This document shows, in pieces, positions 50,561 through 60,359 of a DNA stretch of 64,000 bases. The notes below the pieces were generated by a model. That model had not been told where the DNA came from. It saw nothing but the letters and a program-made list of their open reading frames with translations, and made no database searches. The stretch is from JAMBLL01 sp964460075 (GTDB lineage Bacteria > Actinomycetota > Acidimicrobiia > Spongiisociales > UBA5794), in contig CAYWPC010000002.1 of NCBI GenBank assembly GCA_964460075.1, forward strand, positions 88,229 through 152,228. The letters are read 5' to 3'. Position numbers and translations under genes: made by a program. Position 1 is the stretch's first letter; every line of letters begins with the position of its first letter.

Positions 50561-51007
50561 TCAGGCCGGGATAACGTCCAGTGTCACCGCAACGGACACT
50601 TCTGCATGCGGTCTGAGGATGACCTCGTGGAGACCGATCTCCTTGATCGGTTCGTCGATTGCGACGATCTTCTTGTCGATATCTACGCCGGTGAACTTAA
50701 CGATCGCCTCCGCGACGTCGCCAGCCCCGATCGATCCGAACAGATTGCCCGCGTCCCCAGCCCTCGCAGCGACGACGACCCGGGTGCCAGAGAGACCCTC
50801 AGCAAGTTGCCTCGCATCCTCGAGAGCCTTGCGTGCCGCCTCTTCCCTTGCCACCCGCGTGGCCTGAGCCTGCTTGAGCGCGCCGGCCGAAGCCTTGACA
50901 GCAAACTTCTTGGGAACAAGGTAGTTACGGGCATAGCCGTCGGAGACCTCGACAACGTCGCCCCTGTCACCGAGATCCTGGACCGCCTTGGTGAGGATGA
51001 CCTTCAT
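50561..51007 (-). CDS. rplI: Ribosomal protein L9
   Basis: The 148-aa L9 protein has the N-terminal MKVILTKAVQDLGDRGDVVEVSDGYARNYLVPKKFAVKAS, the connecting helix, and a C-terminal domain ending LHPEV-like (LHEVILRPHAEVSVAVTLDV). It follows rpsR with a 2-bp gap in the classical rpsF-ssb-rpsR-rplI order. A small CCCGC/GCGGG hairpin lies about 70 bp after the stop. Confidence 0.96.
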   Translation of the reverse strand: MKVILTKAVQDLGDRGDVVEVSDGYARNYLVPKKFAVKASAGALKQAQATRVAREEAARKALEDARQLAEGLSGTRVVVAARAGDAGNLFGSIGAGDVAEAIVKFTGVDIDKKIVAIDEPIKEIGLHEVILRPHAEVSVAVTLDVIPA

Positions 51008-51009
51008 TG

Positions 51010-51279
51010 TTACGACCGCCTCTGTGTGTAGGGCAGTAGCGCCATCTCGCGAGCGTTCTTGATCGCCTGAGCGACTTCCCTTTGCCGTTTCGGCGGCAAG
51101 CCGGTCACACGACGAGAACGAATCTTCCCTCGGTCGGACATGAACTTGCGCAACAACGCAACGTCCTTGTAGTCGACGACCTCGCCGTCCTTGAACTTGT
51201 AGACGATCCGCTTTTTCTTCCTGGGGTTCATATCGGGGCGACGGCGCTTACGACGAGCTGAGTTTGGCTTCTGTGGCAT
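51010..51279 (-). CDS. rpsR: Ribosomal protein S18
   Basis: The 89-aa protein has a basic N-terminal extension (PNSARRKRRRPDMNPRKKKRIVYKF) and the S18 core (DYKDVALLRKFMSDRGKIRSRRVTGLPPKRQREVAQAIKNAREMALLPYT). It contains no cysteines, so it is the zinc-independent form. AAGGAG lies 7 nt before the ATG. Confidence 0.96.
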   Translation of the reverse strand: MPQKPNSARRKRRRPDMNPRKKKRIVYKFKDGEVVDYKDVALLRKFMSDRGKIRSRRVTGLPPKRQREVAQAIKNAREMALLPYTQRRS

Positions 51280-51305
51280 GGTGAATCTCCTTGAATCAGA
51301 TGGGG

Positions 51306-51773
51306 CTAGAACGGCGCCTCGTCGGGGCCGACATCGGTGCGGGCAACTGGTGCGACCGGAGCAGCATTGCCGCCACCGTAGCCGCCACCGCTACTGGAAC
51401 CTGCAGCGAAGTCCGTGTTGCGAGGCGTCTTCGTGACTGTCGCTGTTGCCCAACGCAGTGAAGGGCCGATCTCCTGAATGTCTATCTCGACGACGTTGCG
51501 CTTCTCGCCTTCGTTCGTCTCCCATGTGCGTTGCTTGAGGCGACCTGAGATCATCACTCGCGCACCCTTGGTGAGGGATTCAGCCACGTTCTCCGCTAGC
51601 TCACGCCAGCAGGTCCCACGGAAAAAGCTGGTGTCTTCTTGCCACTCACCATTACGGTCCTGATACCGTCGGGAATCAGCGACGCTGAGGTTGACCATGG
51701 CAACACCGCTCGCGGTGAAGCGAAGCTCCGGATCTGCTGTCAGGTTCCCGATGATGGTCACGTTGTTGCTCAT
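51306..51773 (-). CDS. ssb: Single-stranded DNA-binding protein
   Basis: The 155-aa SSB has an OB fold (MSNNVTIIGNLTADPELRFTASGVAMVNLSVADSRRY, FFRGTCWRELAENVAESLTKGARVMISGRLKQRTWE), a Gly-rich linker (GGGYGGG) and the acidic C-terminal tip DEAPF that recruits partner proteins. It protects ssDNA at forks. Location in the rpsF-rpsR operon is standard. Confidence 0.96.
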   Translation of the reverse strand: MSNNVTIIGNLTADPELRFTASGVAMVNLSVADSRRYQDRNGEWQEDTSFFRGTCWRELAENVAESLTKGARVMISGRLKQRTWETNEGEKRNVVEIDIQEIGPSLRWATATVTKTPRNTDFAAGSSSGGGYGGGNAAPVAPVARTDVGPDEAPF

Positions 51774-51832
51774 TGCTTCTCTCTTCTCTCGGCCTGCTCA
51801 CAGTGTGATTGGCCGCTGTGACACATTTCGAC

Positions 51833-52120
51833 CTATTCGGACGGCCGGACGATCTTGTGGCGGACCACGGAATCGAGCAGCGAGAGTGATCGACCGAGGG
51901 CATTCTGGAGCTCGACGTCTCCCTCGAATGTGATGACGGAGTAGTACCCCTCCGACATGTGATCGATGTCATACGCGAATCGACGCTTGCCCCAGAAATC
52001 AGAGTTCTTGACGGTTCCGTCACGGTCGGTGATGGCCTTCTCGACCTCTTCCACCGCGGCACGGACATCTGGCTCAGCCATGTCGTGGCGATGGATCACC
52101 ATTAGCTCATACGAGCGCAT
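51833..52120 (-). CDS. rpsF: Ribosomal protein S6
   Basis: The 95-aa protein has MRSYELMVI, VKNSDFWGKRRFAYDIDHMSEGYYSVITFEG and LSLLDSVVRHKIVRP. It is the first gene of the rpsF-ssb-rpsR-rplI operon, with a strong AGGAGG before its ATG. The roughly 140 bp upstream carry palindrome copy 8 and presumably the operon promoter. Confidence 0.96.
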   Translation of the reverse strand: MRSYELMVIHRHDMAEPDVRAAVEEVEKAITDRDGTVKNSDFWGKRRFAYDIDHMSEGYYSVITFEGDVELQNALGRSLSLLDSVVRHKIVRPSE

Positions 52121-52260
52121 TTGCTATTCCTCCTTTGGACATCCGCATTGCGGAGGGCCCCCGCTCGTGGCGAGGGCAGGACGGTTACTTGCCTCATCAG
52201 GCAAGGCGGCACCGCGTCGGTGCCGTCTGGATACCCCAAGTGTAGCGAGCACCAAGTGTT

Positions 52261-52312
52261 GGCGTCTGGCGTAGCAATGCGCAACATCGTGCGGGAATGT
52301 ACGCCGGAGTCC
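52261..52312. repeat. 52-bp palindromic repeat, copy 8
   Basis: Ends are GGCGTCTGGCGTAG and TACGCCGGAGTCC around GCGCAACATCGTGCGGG; this is a diverged copy. It lies 6 bp after the stop of the AbiEi/DUF559 gene and 140 bp before rpsF. Confidence 0.9.
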
Positions 52313-52318
52313 CGAGGA

Positions 52319-53233
52319 TCATGCGAACACGGCTGCCAACGTCTCGAGAACGAACTCTGGTCGATCGACGATCTGACGCCACGTGAACCGATACACCGTC
52401 CACCCCAGACCGTGAGCCCGGTTCTGCTTCTCTCTGTCGCGTTGGAACGACACAGGATCCATGTGGAAGCTCTCGCTGTCGAGTTCGATGAGTACCGAGT
52501 GCAGCGGATACGCGAAGTCGAACCGGCCGACTTCGATCCCTTCGCCGTCGCATACGACATACTGCGGATCCGGCATAGGGATCGGCGCCGCCGCGACGAG
52601 CGAACGGAAGGCATCCTCGAGATCGCTCTCGGTGAGAACCTGCCAGGTAAGTCGCTCCTCGACCAAGGGTCGGATCGTACCGACACCGGCCCGGCCAGGC
52701 CGAGCCACCCTTGCAATGAAGCATCGCACATCCCAAACAGAGCAAAGCTTCTTCCGGAGCGCAGTATCAAGGCATTTCTCGACGAGCCATGGCGGCGCCG
52801 ACGCACCTAAATCCACCACCGTTCGAACCGTCGACGTCACGGGGATCCGATCGACGTCAACGATATCGGACACACGAAAGTCCTTCGACTCGTGAACGAT
52901 GAAGGGATGTCTATGCACCCGACGGTGCCGCTGCGCGATGACCTCGATCGTCGCTGGCGTGTGCGATGTCAGGCCCCAGAGGAAAGCTGCCGTTCCATGC
53001 GAAGCGGCTGAAGGCTCCGGAGATGACAGCACAGCGGCAACGACCTCCCTGCGCCAACTCTGCTCCGAACCGGGATAGCCAAAAACACCAGGGTAGATCC
53101 GCTCGTATCGGCCACGAGTCACACGATCCTGCACCGTTCGCTCAGAGATTCCTGCAGCCAAGGCTTGCTCTTTGGTGAAGACCCCCCTTTGATACCGAGC
53201 CGTTACGGCGAGAAGCCGTTCCCGTTTATCCAT
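52319..53233 (-). CDS. AbiEi-like/DUF559 endonuclease-fold protein
   Basis: The 304-aa protein has an N-terminal AbiEi-type winged-helix region (VFTKEQALAAGISERTVQDRVTRGRYERIYPGVFGYPG, HGTAAFLWGL). The C-terminal part is DUF559-like with the Vsr/PD-(D/E)xK fold (VGRFDFAYPLHSVLIELDSESFHM...REKQNRAHGLGWTVYRFTWRQI). Such proteins are frequent in Actinobacteria and are treated as antitoxin-like regulators or orphan nucleases; no toxin partner is adjacent. The ATG of MDKRERLL was chosen. Confidence 0.82.
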   Translation of the reverse strand: MDKRERLLAVTARYQRGVFTKEQALAAGISERTVQDRVTRGRYERIYPGVFGYPGSEQSWRREVVAAVLSSPEPSAASHGTAAFLWGLTSHTPATIEVIAQRHRRVHRHPFIVHESKDFRVSDIVDVDRIPVTSTVRTVVDLGASAPPWLVEKCLDTALRKKLCSVWDVRCFIARVARPGRAGVGTIRPLVEERLTWQVLTESDLEDAFRSLVAAAPIPMPDPQYVVCDGEGIEVGRFDFAYPLHSVLIELDSESFHMDPVSFQRDREKQNRAHGLGWTVYRFTWRQIVDRPEFVLETLAAVFA

Positions 53234-53276
53234 ACCCTGACCGTGCCACACTCACGATGCCGATAGAAGACCCCTG

Positions 53277-53309
53277 TCACTCTGGCGTAGATTCCCGCAC
53301 TATGTTGCG
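53277..53309. repeat. 52-bp palindromic repeat, copy 9, left part (interrupted by IS)
   Basis: The left 33 bp (CTCTGGCGTAGATTCCCGC, then ACTATGTTGCG) match the family through the centre, then the IS begins. The last three bases, GCG, are repeated at the far side of the IS. Its outermost two bases differ from the family GG. Confidence 0.92.
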
Positions 53310-54516
53310 CTTGGTTTCAAGTGATGGCCGCGACGAGTTGGTTGTATCGCTCGGCTGGCTTGTCCCAGTCAAGCGTTTTGCGTGGTCTGTTGTTGAGCAG
53401 TCTAGAGATTTCGTCGAGGTCGTCCTGGGTGTGTACGGAGAGGTCGGTTCCTTTGGGGAGGAACTGTCGCACGAGACCGTTCCAGTTCTCGTTGGTGCCT
53501 CGTTGCCACGGCGCATGCGGATCACAGAAGTAGACGTCGATCCCGGTTGCAACAGTGAACTTGGCATGGTCGGCGAGTTCGGTGCCTTGGTCCCAGGTCA
53601 ACGTCTTGGCGAGTTGGGTGGGGAGGCGTCCCATCTCGTTGCTGAGACGCTCAGCAACGTGTGCAGCGGTCTTGGTATCGATCTTGATGAGGTGCCCGTA
53701 TCGGGTAGAGCGTTCCACGATGGTCGCAACAGCTGAACGGCTGCCCTTCCCGATGATGAGATCGCCTTCCCAGTGACCAGGAACAGCACGGTCAGCAACC
53801 TCAGCTGGCCGGTCTGAGATCATCACCATGTCACGGATCTTGCGACTAGAGCGTGCCTGTCGTCCTTGGAGTTTGCGTCGAGTCCGCCCAGAACGCAGAC
53901 AGGCAACGAGTTCCTTCCGTAACTCTCCTTTGGCCTGGACATAGATTGCTTGGTAGATCGTCTCGTGCGACACCCACCATGATGGATCATCAGGATGCTC
54001 TTTGTGTAACCGATTAGCGACCTGTTCCCGAGACCACCCATCGGTCCTCATATGGCCAGCAACAATATCGAACAGCCACGGGCGGGTCTCCACCCACGTT
54101 TCTCGAGGCCGTCTCGCACACTCGTAGGCACGGTTGTTCGCCCCCACCGCCCGATACGCGTCTCTCCCACCGTTGTTGGTGATCTCGCGCCACACCGTCC
54201 CTCGATGCTTCCCAATCCGTCGAGCGATCTGAGGGTTCGACTCCTTACGTTCGATCCCGACACGGATCTCCTCGCGGTCTCGAAAAGTAAGGGCATCAGG
54301 GCGCTGCTTCGTTTCACGTGTATTCATCCGCCCATGTTCGCTGACAAACCTGTCAACCGAACGTCGAGACACACCAGCCGCCACCGCTGCCTCCCCAATC
54401 GTGGCACCGGTGCCAAGCTTCAACAGAGCCACTCTCGCTACCTCACACGGAATCCTTGGACGGGACATAACTCACCTCCATGAGTCACCCCGTCGCGCAC
54501 ACCACTTGAAATCAAG
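53310..54516 (-). mobile_element. Complete IS30-family insertion sequence (1,207 bp)
   Basis: Imperfect terminal inverted repeats of about 28 bp begin CTTG(G/A)TTTCAAGTG and agree at 23 of 28 positions. A 3-bp direct repeat, GCG, flanks the element on both sides, as IS30-family insertions usually give 2-4 bp. It holds one intact transposase gene whose stop lies within the left inverted repeat. It has split a 52-bp chromosomal palindrome just right of its centre. Confidence 0.95.
53317..54468 (-). CDS. IS30-family transposase, intact
   Basis: The 383-aa DDE recombinase has N-terminal HTH motifs (IGEAAVAAGVSRRSVDRFV and NPQIARRIGKHRGTVWREI). The catalytic core has D236 in PGHWEGDLIIG, D293 in TWDQGTELADH and E327 in TNENWNGLVRQFLPKGTDL, the IS30 signature. 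No frameshift or internal stop is seen, so the element may be active. Confidence 0.96.
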   Translation of the reverse strand: MSRPRIPCEVARVALLKLGTGATIGEAAVAAGVSRRSVDRFVSEHGRMNTRETKQRPDALTFRDREEIRVGIERKESNPQIARRIGKHRGTVWREITNNGGRDAYRAVGANNRAYECARRPRETWVETRPWLFDIVAGHMRTDGWSREQVANRLHKEHPDDPSWWVSHETIYQAIYVQAKGELRKELVACLRSGRTRRKLQGRQARSSRKIRDMVMISDRPAEVADRAVPGHWEGDLIIGKGSRSAVATIVERSTRYGHLIKIDTKTAAHVAERLSNEMGRLPTQLAKTLTWDQGTELADHAKFTVATGIDVYFCDPHAPWQRGTNENWNGLVRQFLPKGTDLSVHTQDDLDEISRLLNNRPRKTLDWDKPAERYNQLVAAIT

Positions 54517-54538
54517 GCGGTTTCCTACGCCAGACGCC
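54517..54538. repeat. 52-bp palindromic repeat, copy 9, right part
   Basis: GCGGTTTCCTACGCCAGACG plus CC completes the repeat. Removing the IS and one GCG rebuilds an unbroken 52-bp unit. It lies 12 bp beyond the stop of the NfuA-like gene. Confidence 0.92.
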
Positions 54539-54550
54539 TGAGAGGTGGTG

Positions 54551-55183
54551 CTACTTCTTGGACTTCTCGTAGAAGGGGTTCTCCCCCGCGTTGTGGTCGG
54601 TGACGTCGATCACTTGGAGTACATCTGGAACCATTGCGACGATCGTCGACTCGATACCCTGAGACAACGTCACATTTGCAAGGCCACAACCCTGACAAGC
54701 CCCGCCCAGTCGCACATAAGCGATCCCCTTGTCAACGGTCACCAACTCCGTGATACCACCGTGGGCGGCAATTGCGGGGTTGATCTGATTGCGGATCACG
54801 TGATCGACCTGCTCGGCGACCGGGTCTGACAGATCGGGAGGCGGTCCATCGCCGAGGATCTGTGGTGATGGAGAGTTCGGGTTCTCGATGCTCAGCCCTG
54901 GGTTCAAGAGATTCTTGGATATGTCGAGCGTTGCACCCGTGAGGTTCGTAACGCTTCCCTGAGGAATTGCGACAGGGAGGTTGCCATGGTTCTCGACCAC
55001 ATCGTCGGAATCGAGTTGGTCAACGGGAGTCATATGCATGGCATAGGTAAACTCGGTCCCTTGTGCACCGGTGATCGACAACACCAATGCGAGGTTGTCC
55101 GAGTCGCTCTCGTTCGAGCGGACGCTGAGCAACTTCTCAAGGGCGTTGGCTGTGATGGTGAGGATGGGAGAATCGACTGTCAT
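54551..55183 (-). CDS. NfuA-like iron-sulfur cluster carrier
   Basis: The 210-aa protein has an N-terminal HesB/IscA-like degenerate domain (LTITANALEKLLSVRSNESDSDNLALVLSITG) and a C-terminal NifU domain (IRNQINPAIAAHGGITELVTVDKGIAYVRLGGACQGCGLANVTLSQGIESTI) with the CxxC that holds a bridging 4Fe-4S cluster. It delivers clusters to apoproteins. Its ATG overlaps the start codon of the divergent ATP-grasp gene inside one CATG. Confidence 0.9.
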   Translation of the reverse strand: MTVDSPILTITANALEKLLSVRSNESDSDNLALVLSITGAQGTEFTYAMHMTPVDQLDSDDVVENHGNLPVAIPQGSVTNLTGATLDISKNLLNPGLSIENPNSPSPQILGDGPPPDLSDPVAEQVDHVIRNQINPAIAAHGGITELVTVDKGIAYVRLGGACQGCGLANVTLSQGIESTIVAMVPDVLQVIDVTDHNAGENPFYEKSKK

Positions 55184-56471
55184 GACTGCGAACCTATCTC
55201 AGGGCGAATTGGACCGATTCGCCAATGATACCGACGCAACACCGAGACGAACCCGAAAACCTCTTGTCGTACTTGTCGTGCCCGCGGGCAGCTATCGGAC
55301 CACCGATTTCGTTCTCGCCGCTCGAGATCTACGCGTCGACTTGATCGTCGCCTCCGAGGGCGATCTACCGATGGGCGATCTCGGGCGCTCGCGCTCGGTG
55401 ACCATCGACTGTAACAAGCCCGAATGGTCGGCAAGGAGGATTGCGAAGCTCAAACCCACCCCGGACGCCGTCATCGCGGCCGACGACGGCGGTGTCGTGA
55501 CTGCGGCCATGGCGTCGGACATGCTCGGCATCGTCACGAACCCAGTCTCAGCCGTTTCCTCAACGAGGGACAAGGCTCAGATGCGCGGTCTCCTCGCCTA
55601 CGCGGGCGTCCCGCAGCCCCGGTATAGTCTCGCCACCCCTGGAACCGTCGCGGGAGAAGCCTTAGCGATCGGGTTTCCGTGCGTTGTGAAACCGAGAGGC
55701 CTTGCAGCGAGCAGAGGCGTCATCCGAGTGGATACGGCAGCCGACGCCGAAGCCGCTGAGTTGCGCATTCGCCGCATCGTTGCAGACGCAGGCGATGATC
55801 CGGAGACACCGCTGCTCGTGGAGTCATTCGTCGATGGCCCCGAGGTAGCGATCGAGGGGATGCTCATACGTGGTGAGCTGACCATTCTCGCCCTTCTCGA
55901 CAAGCCGGATGCTCTCGACGGCCCATTCTTTGAGGAGACGATGTTCGTGACACCCTCGCGTCATGACGTGGCGATCCAAGCCGAGATCGGATCAGTGACG
56001 CAGGCCGCATGTAGCGCTCTCGGCCTCCTGACGGGACCCATCCATGCCGAAGTGCGGTGTGGGCTCAAAGGTGTTGCCCTCATTGAGGTCGCTGCCCGCT
56101 CGATTGGGGGCCTCTGCGGGCGTGCGTTGTCCTTTGGGCTCCTCGGCGAATCACTCGAATCGGTGATCATCCGCAGTTCGCTCGGGACGCCGGGTGCTGG
56201 GCTTGGCTCGGCTGCCAGGGCAACGGGTGTCCTGATGCTGCCGATACCTGTGGCAGGAACGTTGGTAGCAATCGAAGGTGTAGATGACGCGCTCGGTGTG
56301 GATGGCGTAACCGAGTTCGACCAGACGATCCCAAACGGCAAGCCGGTTGTGCCGCTTCCTGAAAGTGATCGCTATCTCGGATTCCTCTTCGCTGAGGGTC
56401 TGACACCCGACGACGTGGAACGATCGCTGCGGGCCGCACACGCATCGCTGACGATTGAGATCGAGCCCTAA
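55182..56471 (+). CDS. ATP-grasp domain protein (carboxylate-amine ligase-like)
   Basis: The 429-aa protein has an N-terminal Rossmann-like region (VVLVVPAGSYRTTDFVLAARDLRVDLIVAS) and an ATP-grasp core (STRDKAQMRGLLAYAGVPQPRYSL, FPCVVKPRGLAASRGVIRVD, LLVESFVDGPEVAIEGML, HAEVRC...LIEVAARSIGGLCG). It resembles the carnosine-synthase/BL00235-like group that ligates amino acids or carboxylates; the substrate is unknown. The chosen ATG abuts the divergent nfuA start; in-frame ATGs 6 and 9 codons upstream are possible. Confidence 0.85.
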   Translation: MTANLSQGELDRFANDTDATPRRTRKPLVVLVVPAGSYRTTDFVLAARDLRVDLIVASEGDLPMGDLGRSRSVTIDCNKPEWSARRIAKLKPTPDAVIAADDGGVVTAAMASDMLGIVTNPVSAVSSTRDKAQMRGLLAYAGVPQPRYSLATPGTVAGEALAIGFPCVVKPRGLAASRGVIRVDTAADAEAAELRIRRIVADAGDDPETPLLVESFVDGPEVAIEGMLIRGELTILALLDKPDALDGPFFEETMFVTPSRHDVAIQAEIGSVTQAACSALGLLTGPIHAEVRCGLKGVALIEVAARSIGGLCGRALSFGLLGESLESVIIRSSLGTPGAGLGSAARATGVLMLPIPVAGTLVAIEGVDDALGVDGVTEFDQTIPNGKPVVPLPESDRYLGFLFAEGLTPDDVERSLRAAHASLTIEIEP

Positions 56472-56710
56472 GCAAAGAAGCTCGCAACGGCCCAGATCGA
56501 GATGAGAATGCCCACGCTGAGTAGCCAGTAGGCCCTGCCGGGCCGAAACTCACCTTCGGCATCTTTTGGGGTGATCCCTCTGAAGTGCTGGATGATGGCG
56601 TAGAGATTCCCGATCACCATTGCGCCACCGAACGCGAGCGCGATCTGTTTGACGAGGAGGTTGACGTCGAAGATCTGGCTCACAAGCCAGAAGCTAGCGC
56701 AGGTGAGCAC
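56468..56710 (-). CDS. Small two-helix membrane protein, hypothetical
   Basis: An 80-codon frame (GTG start) encodes two hydrophobic helices (LLVKQIALAFGGAMVIGNLYAII and YWLLSVGILISIWAVASFFA) joined by a polar loop containing GITPKDAEGEFRPGR. The family is not recognised. It overlaps the ATP-grasp gene end by 4 bp (convergent). The start could be further inside; the ribosome-binding site is weak. Confidence 0.6.
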   Translation of the reverse strand: MLTCASFWLVSQIFDVNLLVKQIALAFGGAMVIGNLYAIIQHFRGITPKDAEGEFRPGRAYWLLSVGILISIWAVASFFA

Positions 56711-57168
56711 GAATCAACGCACCGTGGCCAACCAGACACTGGCGTGATGCGTCGCATGGCAGGTGCTCGCAAACGACTCGAAGCAGACGGTGTGCCTCCG
56801 CTGTGTGCCCATTGCTTGGTCAAGCGGCCTCACTGCATCCGTTATCCCGTGCTGCCGAGCGAGATCAGGAGATTTGGCTAGCGAGAAGATTCCACTTCCC
56901 TCCCGCTACTTGATCACGTAGTGTTGACGAATCGGCGTACCCCAACCCGTGACCATTGGGAAGGAAGGGATCCACGGAAACGACGCTTACGGCTATACGT
57001 GTAGGGTTTGGCGACTCGTGCCGGTTCTCGGAATCGGCAGGCCTCGCGTTCCCGGGGGGATGTATCGTGTTGTCGGTTTCGGGGGAATCATCGCCATGGG
57101 CGCGGTCGGTTGATGCGGCGGGACGGCACACAGCCTGAACCGCTGCACCAACCGACCGTCCCACCCAC
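56711..57168. other. Gap without a confident gene
   Basis: Only weak frames are seen here. One 44-codon plus-strand frame (from 56747) ends with a CAHC...C cluster (VPPLCAHCLVKRPHC), and one minus-strand frame covers most of the gap; neither has a good start or a recognisable family. The gap ends at palindrome copy 10. Confidence 0.4.
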
Positions 57169-57220
57169 GGACTCTTGCGTAGGAAACCGCAACATGTTGC
57201 GGTTTCCTACGCAAGACGCC
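57169..57220. repeat. 52-bp palindromic repeat, copy 10
   Basis: Ends are GGACTCTTGCGTAGG and CCTACGCAAGACGCC around CCGCAACATGTTGCGG. It is the most perfect copy: 24 of 26 arm positions pair and only positions 3-4 from the ends fail. It directly abuts the stop codon of the following lipoprotein gene. Confidence 0.95.
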
Positions 57221-58471
57221 TCAGGGTTTGATGAGGAATGTGTTGAGCACGAAGAAGATGGCATCGATGTTGCTCTCGAAGGCAGCCGTCGGTCCCACCA
57301 TCGTGATGTTGTACGCCGTCGTCGGGTCGGGGAGGGAGACGAGCCGAATGAAGGAGATGTCTCCCGTATCGTCTGTGGTCCCCTTGATGATCTCAATCGG
57401 TCTGCCCTGAGCATTCACGGCGACGATTGTGTCCTCAATGGCGGAGGCCATGAGGGTGGTGGACGTGAGGATCCTGACGTATTCGTCGAGTGTCTTGGAT
57501 CCCACACCGGCTTCGACGAGGTCGTCGGTGATGACCATCAGGATGAGCTGGTCGTCAGACCCCCATGCCGCATCGACGTTGAGGCCTGCATTCGCCATGT
57601 CTTCAGCTGTCGCCTCGTTCCACACAACCGGGATCTGGATCTGGAAGGCGCCACCGTTGATACGAGTGATTGCGGTCGCGATGTCTTCGGGTGGGGCGAA
57701 CGTGGGAGCCAGTTTGATGCCGAACTCACCGAAGTCCCATCTCGTGGTGCTGAAGATATCGCCGTCACCTTCGGGGACGAGTCCTGCGAGGTCGCTCCGT
57801 GGTTGGCGGGCTCGGGTCTCGATGCTTCGTACCAGAAAGTCATCCTGCCCAACGGTGATGGTGACGAGCTCGAACTTCGGATCCGCAGGGTACGTACCGG
57901 AGATGGCGTAGATACCTGGAGATTCCTCCGCCATCGGGTCACCGATCGTGAGCGTCCCTGCAATGGTGTCCCTGATCGGGTTCGGGTCCGCGTCGTCGTC
58001 GATCGCCCAACTACCGTCTATCGGGTTCTGCTTGTAACGCACGCCGTCTGCAATGCGTTGCTCGAACTGGAGGATCCCTGCGAAGTCGCCGGTGGAGACG
58101 TCCATGGTGGAGACGATCCAGCTGTTGTCGCGCTTCGACTGACCTCCTAGGAGTGCAGCATCGATGTACGTCACGCTCGAGTCGTCTGCATCGGCGATGC
58201 TGAGACTGCCTGTGGCGAGGAATGAGTCCAGGTTGCCCATGGCGTTGTTGACAGCTTCGAGCAGTGCGGCAGGATCGGCCGTGATGGGTGGCTCGGTGGT
58301 GGTCGTGGATGCCGTCGTCGTGGTCTGAACCTGGGTGGTGGTTGTCGTCGCCGCAACCGTGGTGCTGGTCGTCGACGTGGCCTCCTCAGCGGTATCCGAG
58401 CTACCGGAACATGCCCCAGCTATGAGGGCAAGCGCTACTCCGACACTGATCAGGTATGTTGGTGTTTTCAC
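57221..58471 (-). CDS. LppX/LprG-like lipoprotein with Thr-rich linker
   Basis: The 416-aa protein has a lipobox (LALIAGACSGSS) and a long Thr-rich linker. An LprG/LppX-like half-barrel region follows (LLEAVNNAMGNLDSFLATGSLSI...TGDFAGILQFEQRIADGVRYKQNPIDGSWAID), then a second, possibly LpqN-like domain (FQIQIPVVWNEATAEDMANAGLNVDAAWGSDDQLILMVI). In mycobacteria such proteins carry lipids across the envelope; whether this one does is unknown. GTG with GGGGG upstream was chosen. Confidence 0.8.
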   Translation of the reverse strand: MKTPTYLISVGVALALIAGACSGSSDTAEEATSTTSTTVAATTTTTQVQTTTTASTTTTEPPITADPAALLEAVNNAMGNLDSFLATGSLSIADADDSSVTYIDAALLGGQSKRDNSWIVSTMDVSTGDFAGILQFEQRIADGVRYKQNPIDGSWAIDDDADPNPIRDTIAGTLTIGDPMAEESPGIYAISGTYPADPKFELVTITVGQDDFLVRSIETRARQPRSDLAGLVPEGDGDIFSTTRWDFGEFGIKLAPTFAPPEDIATAITRINGGAFQIQIPVVWNEATAEDMANAGLNVDAAWGSDDQLILMVITDDLVEAGVGSKTLDEYVRILTSTTLMASAIEDTIVAVNAQGRPIEIIKGTTDDTGDISFIRLVSLPDPTTAYNITMVGPTAAFESNIDAIFFVLNTFLIKP

Positions 58472-58721
58472 GGCTACCCCCTGTGCTTCTGTGGGACACG
58501 GTAGTGATCTCTGCGTGGATGGGCTACCCGAATGCGTCGAGCGTTGCCGCAGAGACCAACGCCTCGCTCGGGTCGGCATTCGCCACAGAGTCGTGATCGG
58601 GTTGCTCCGCGATCGACGGATGACGTCGTGGATAGTGTTGCTGGGAGGGCGTCAACAGAATTCCGTGGCTCTCGGCATACTGCTCTGCGTCGACACTGAC
58701 ATTCGCGGTGTTGGCTCAGTG

Positions 58722-60359
<1,638 letters not shown>

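Noticed and set aside
53277..54538. IS30 element as part of a composite transposon
   Set aside because: Only one copy with its own target duplication is present, and the flanking genes are housekeeping-like.
56747..56881. 44-codon frame with CAHC...C (VPPLCAHCLVKRPHC)
   Set aside because: The zinc-ribbon-like cluster is suggestive, but there is no ribosome-binding site or known family; too weak to call.
3134..57220. Short peptides such as NRNMLRFPTQ and RRKPQHVAVSYAR recurring in several small frames
   Set aside because: They are chance translations of the 52-bp palindrome in different frames, not a shared protein motif.
3134..57220. The 52-bp palindromes as a CRISPR array
   Set aside because: Copies are scattered over 54 kb, not spaced by short unique spacers, and no cas genes occur.
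57008..58150. Long plus-strand frame opposite the LppX-like lipoprotein
   Set aside because: It runs through palindrome copy 10 and is antisense to a recognisable lipoprotein.
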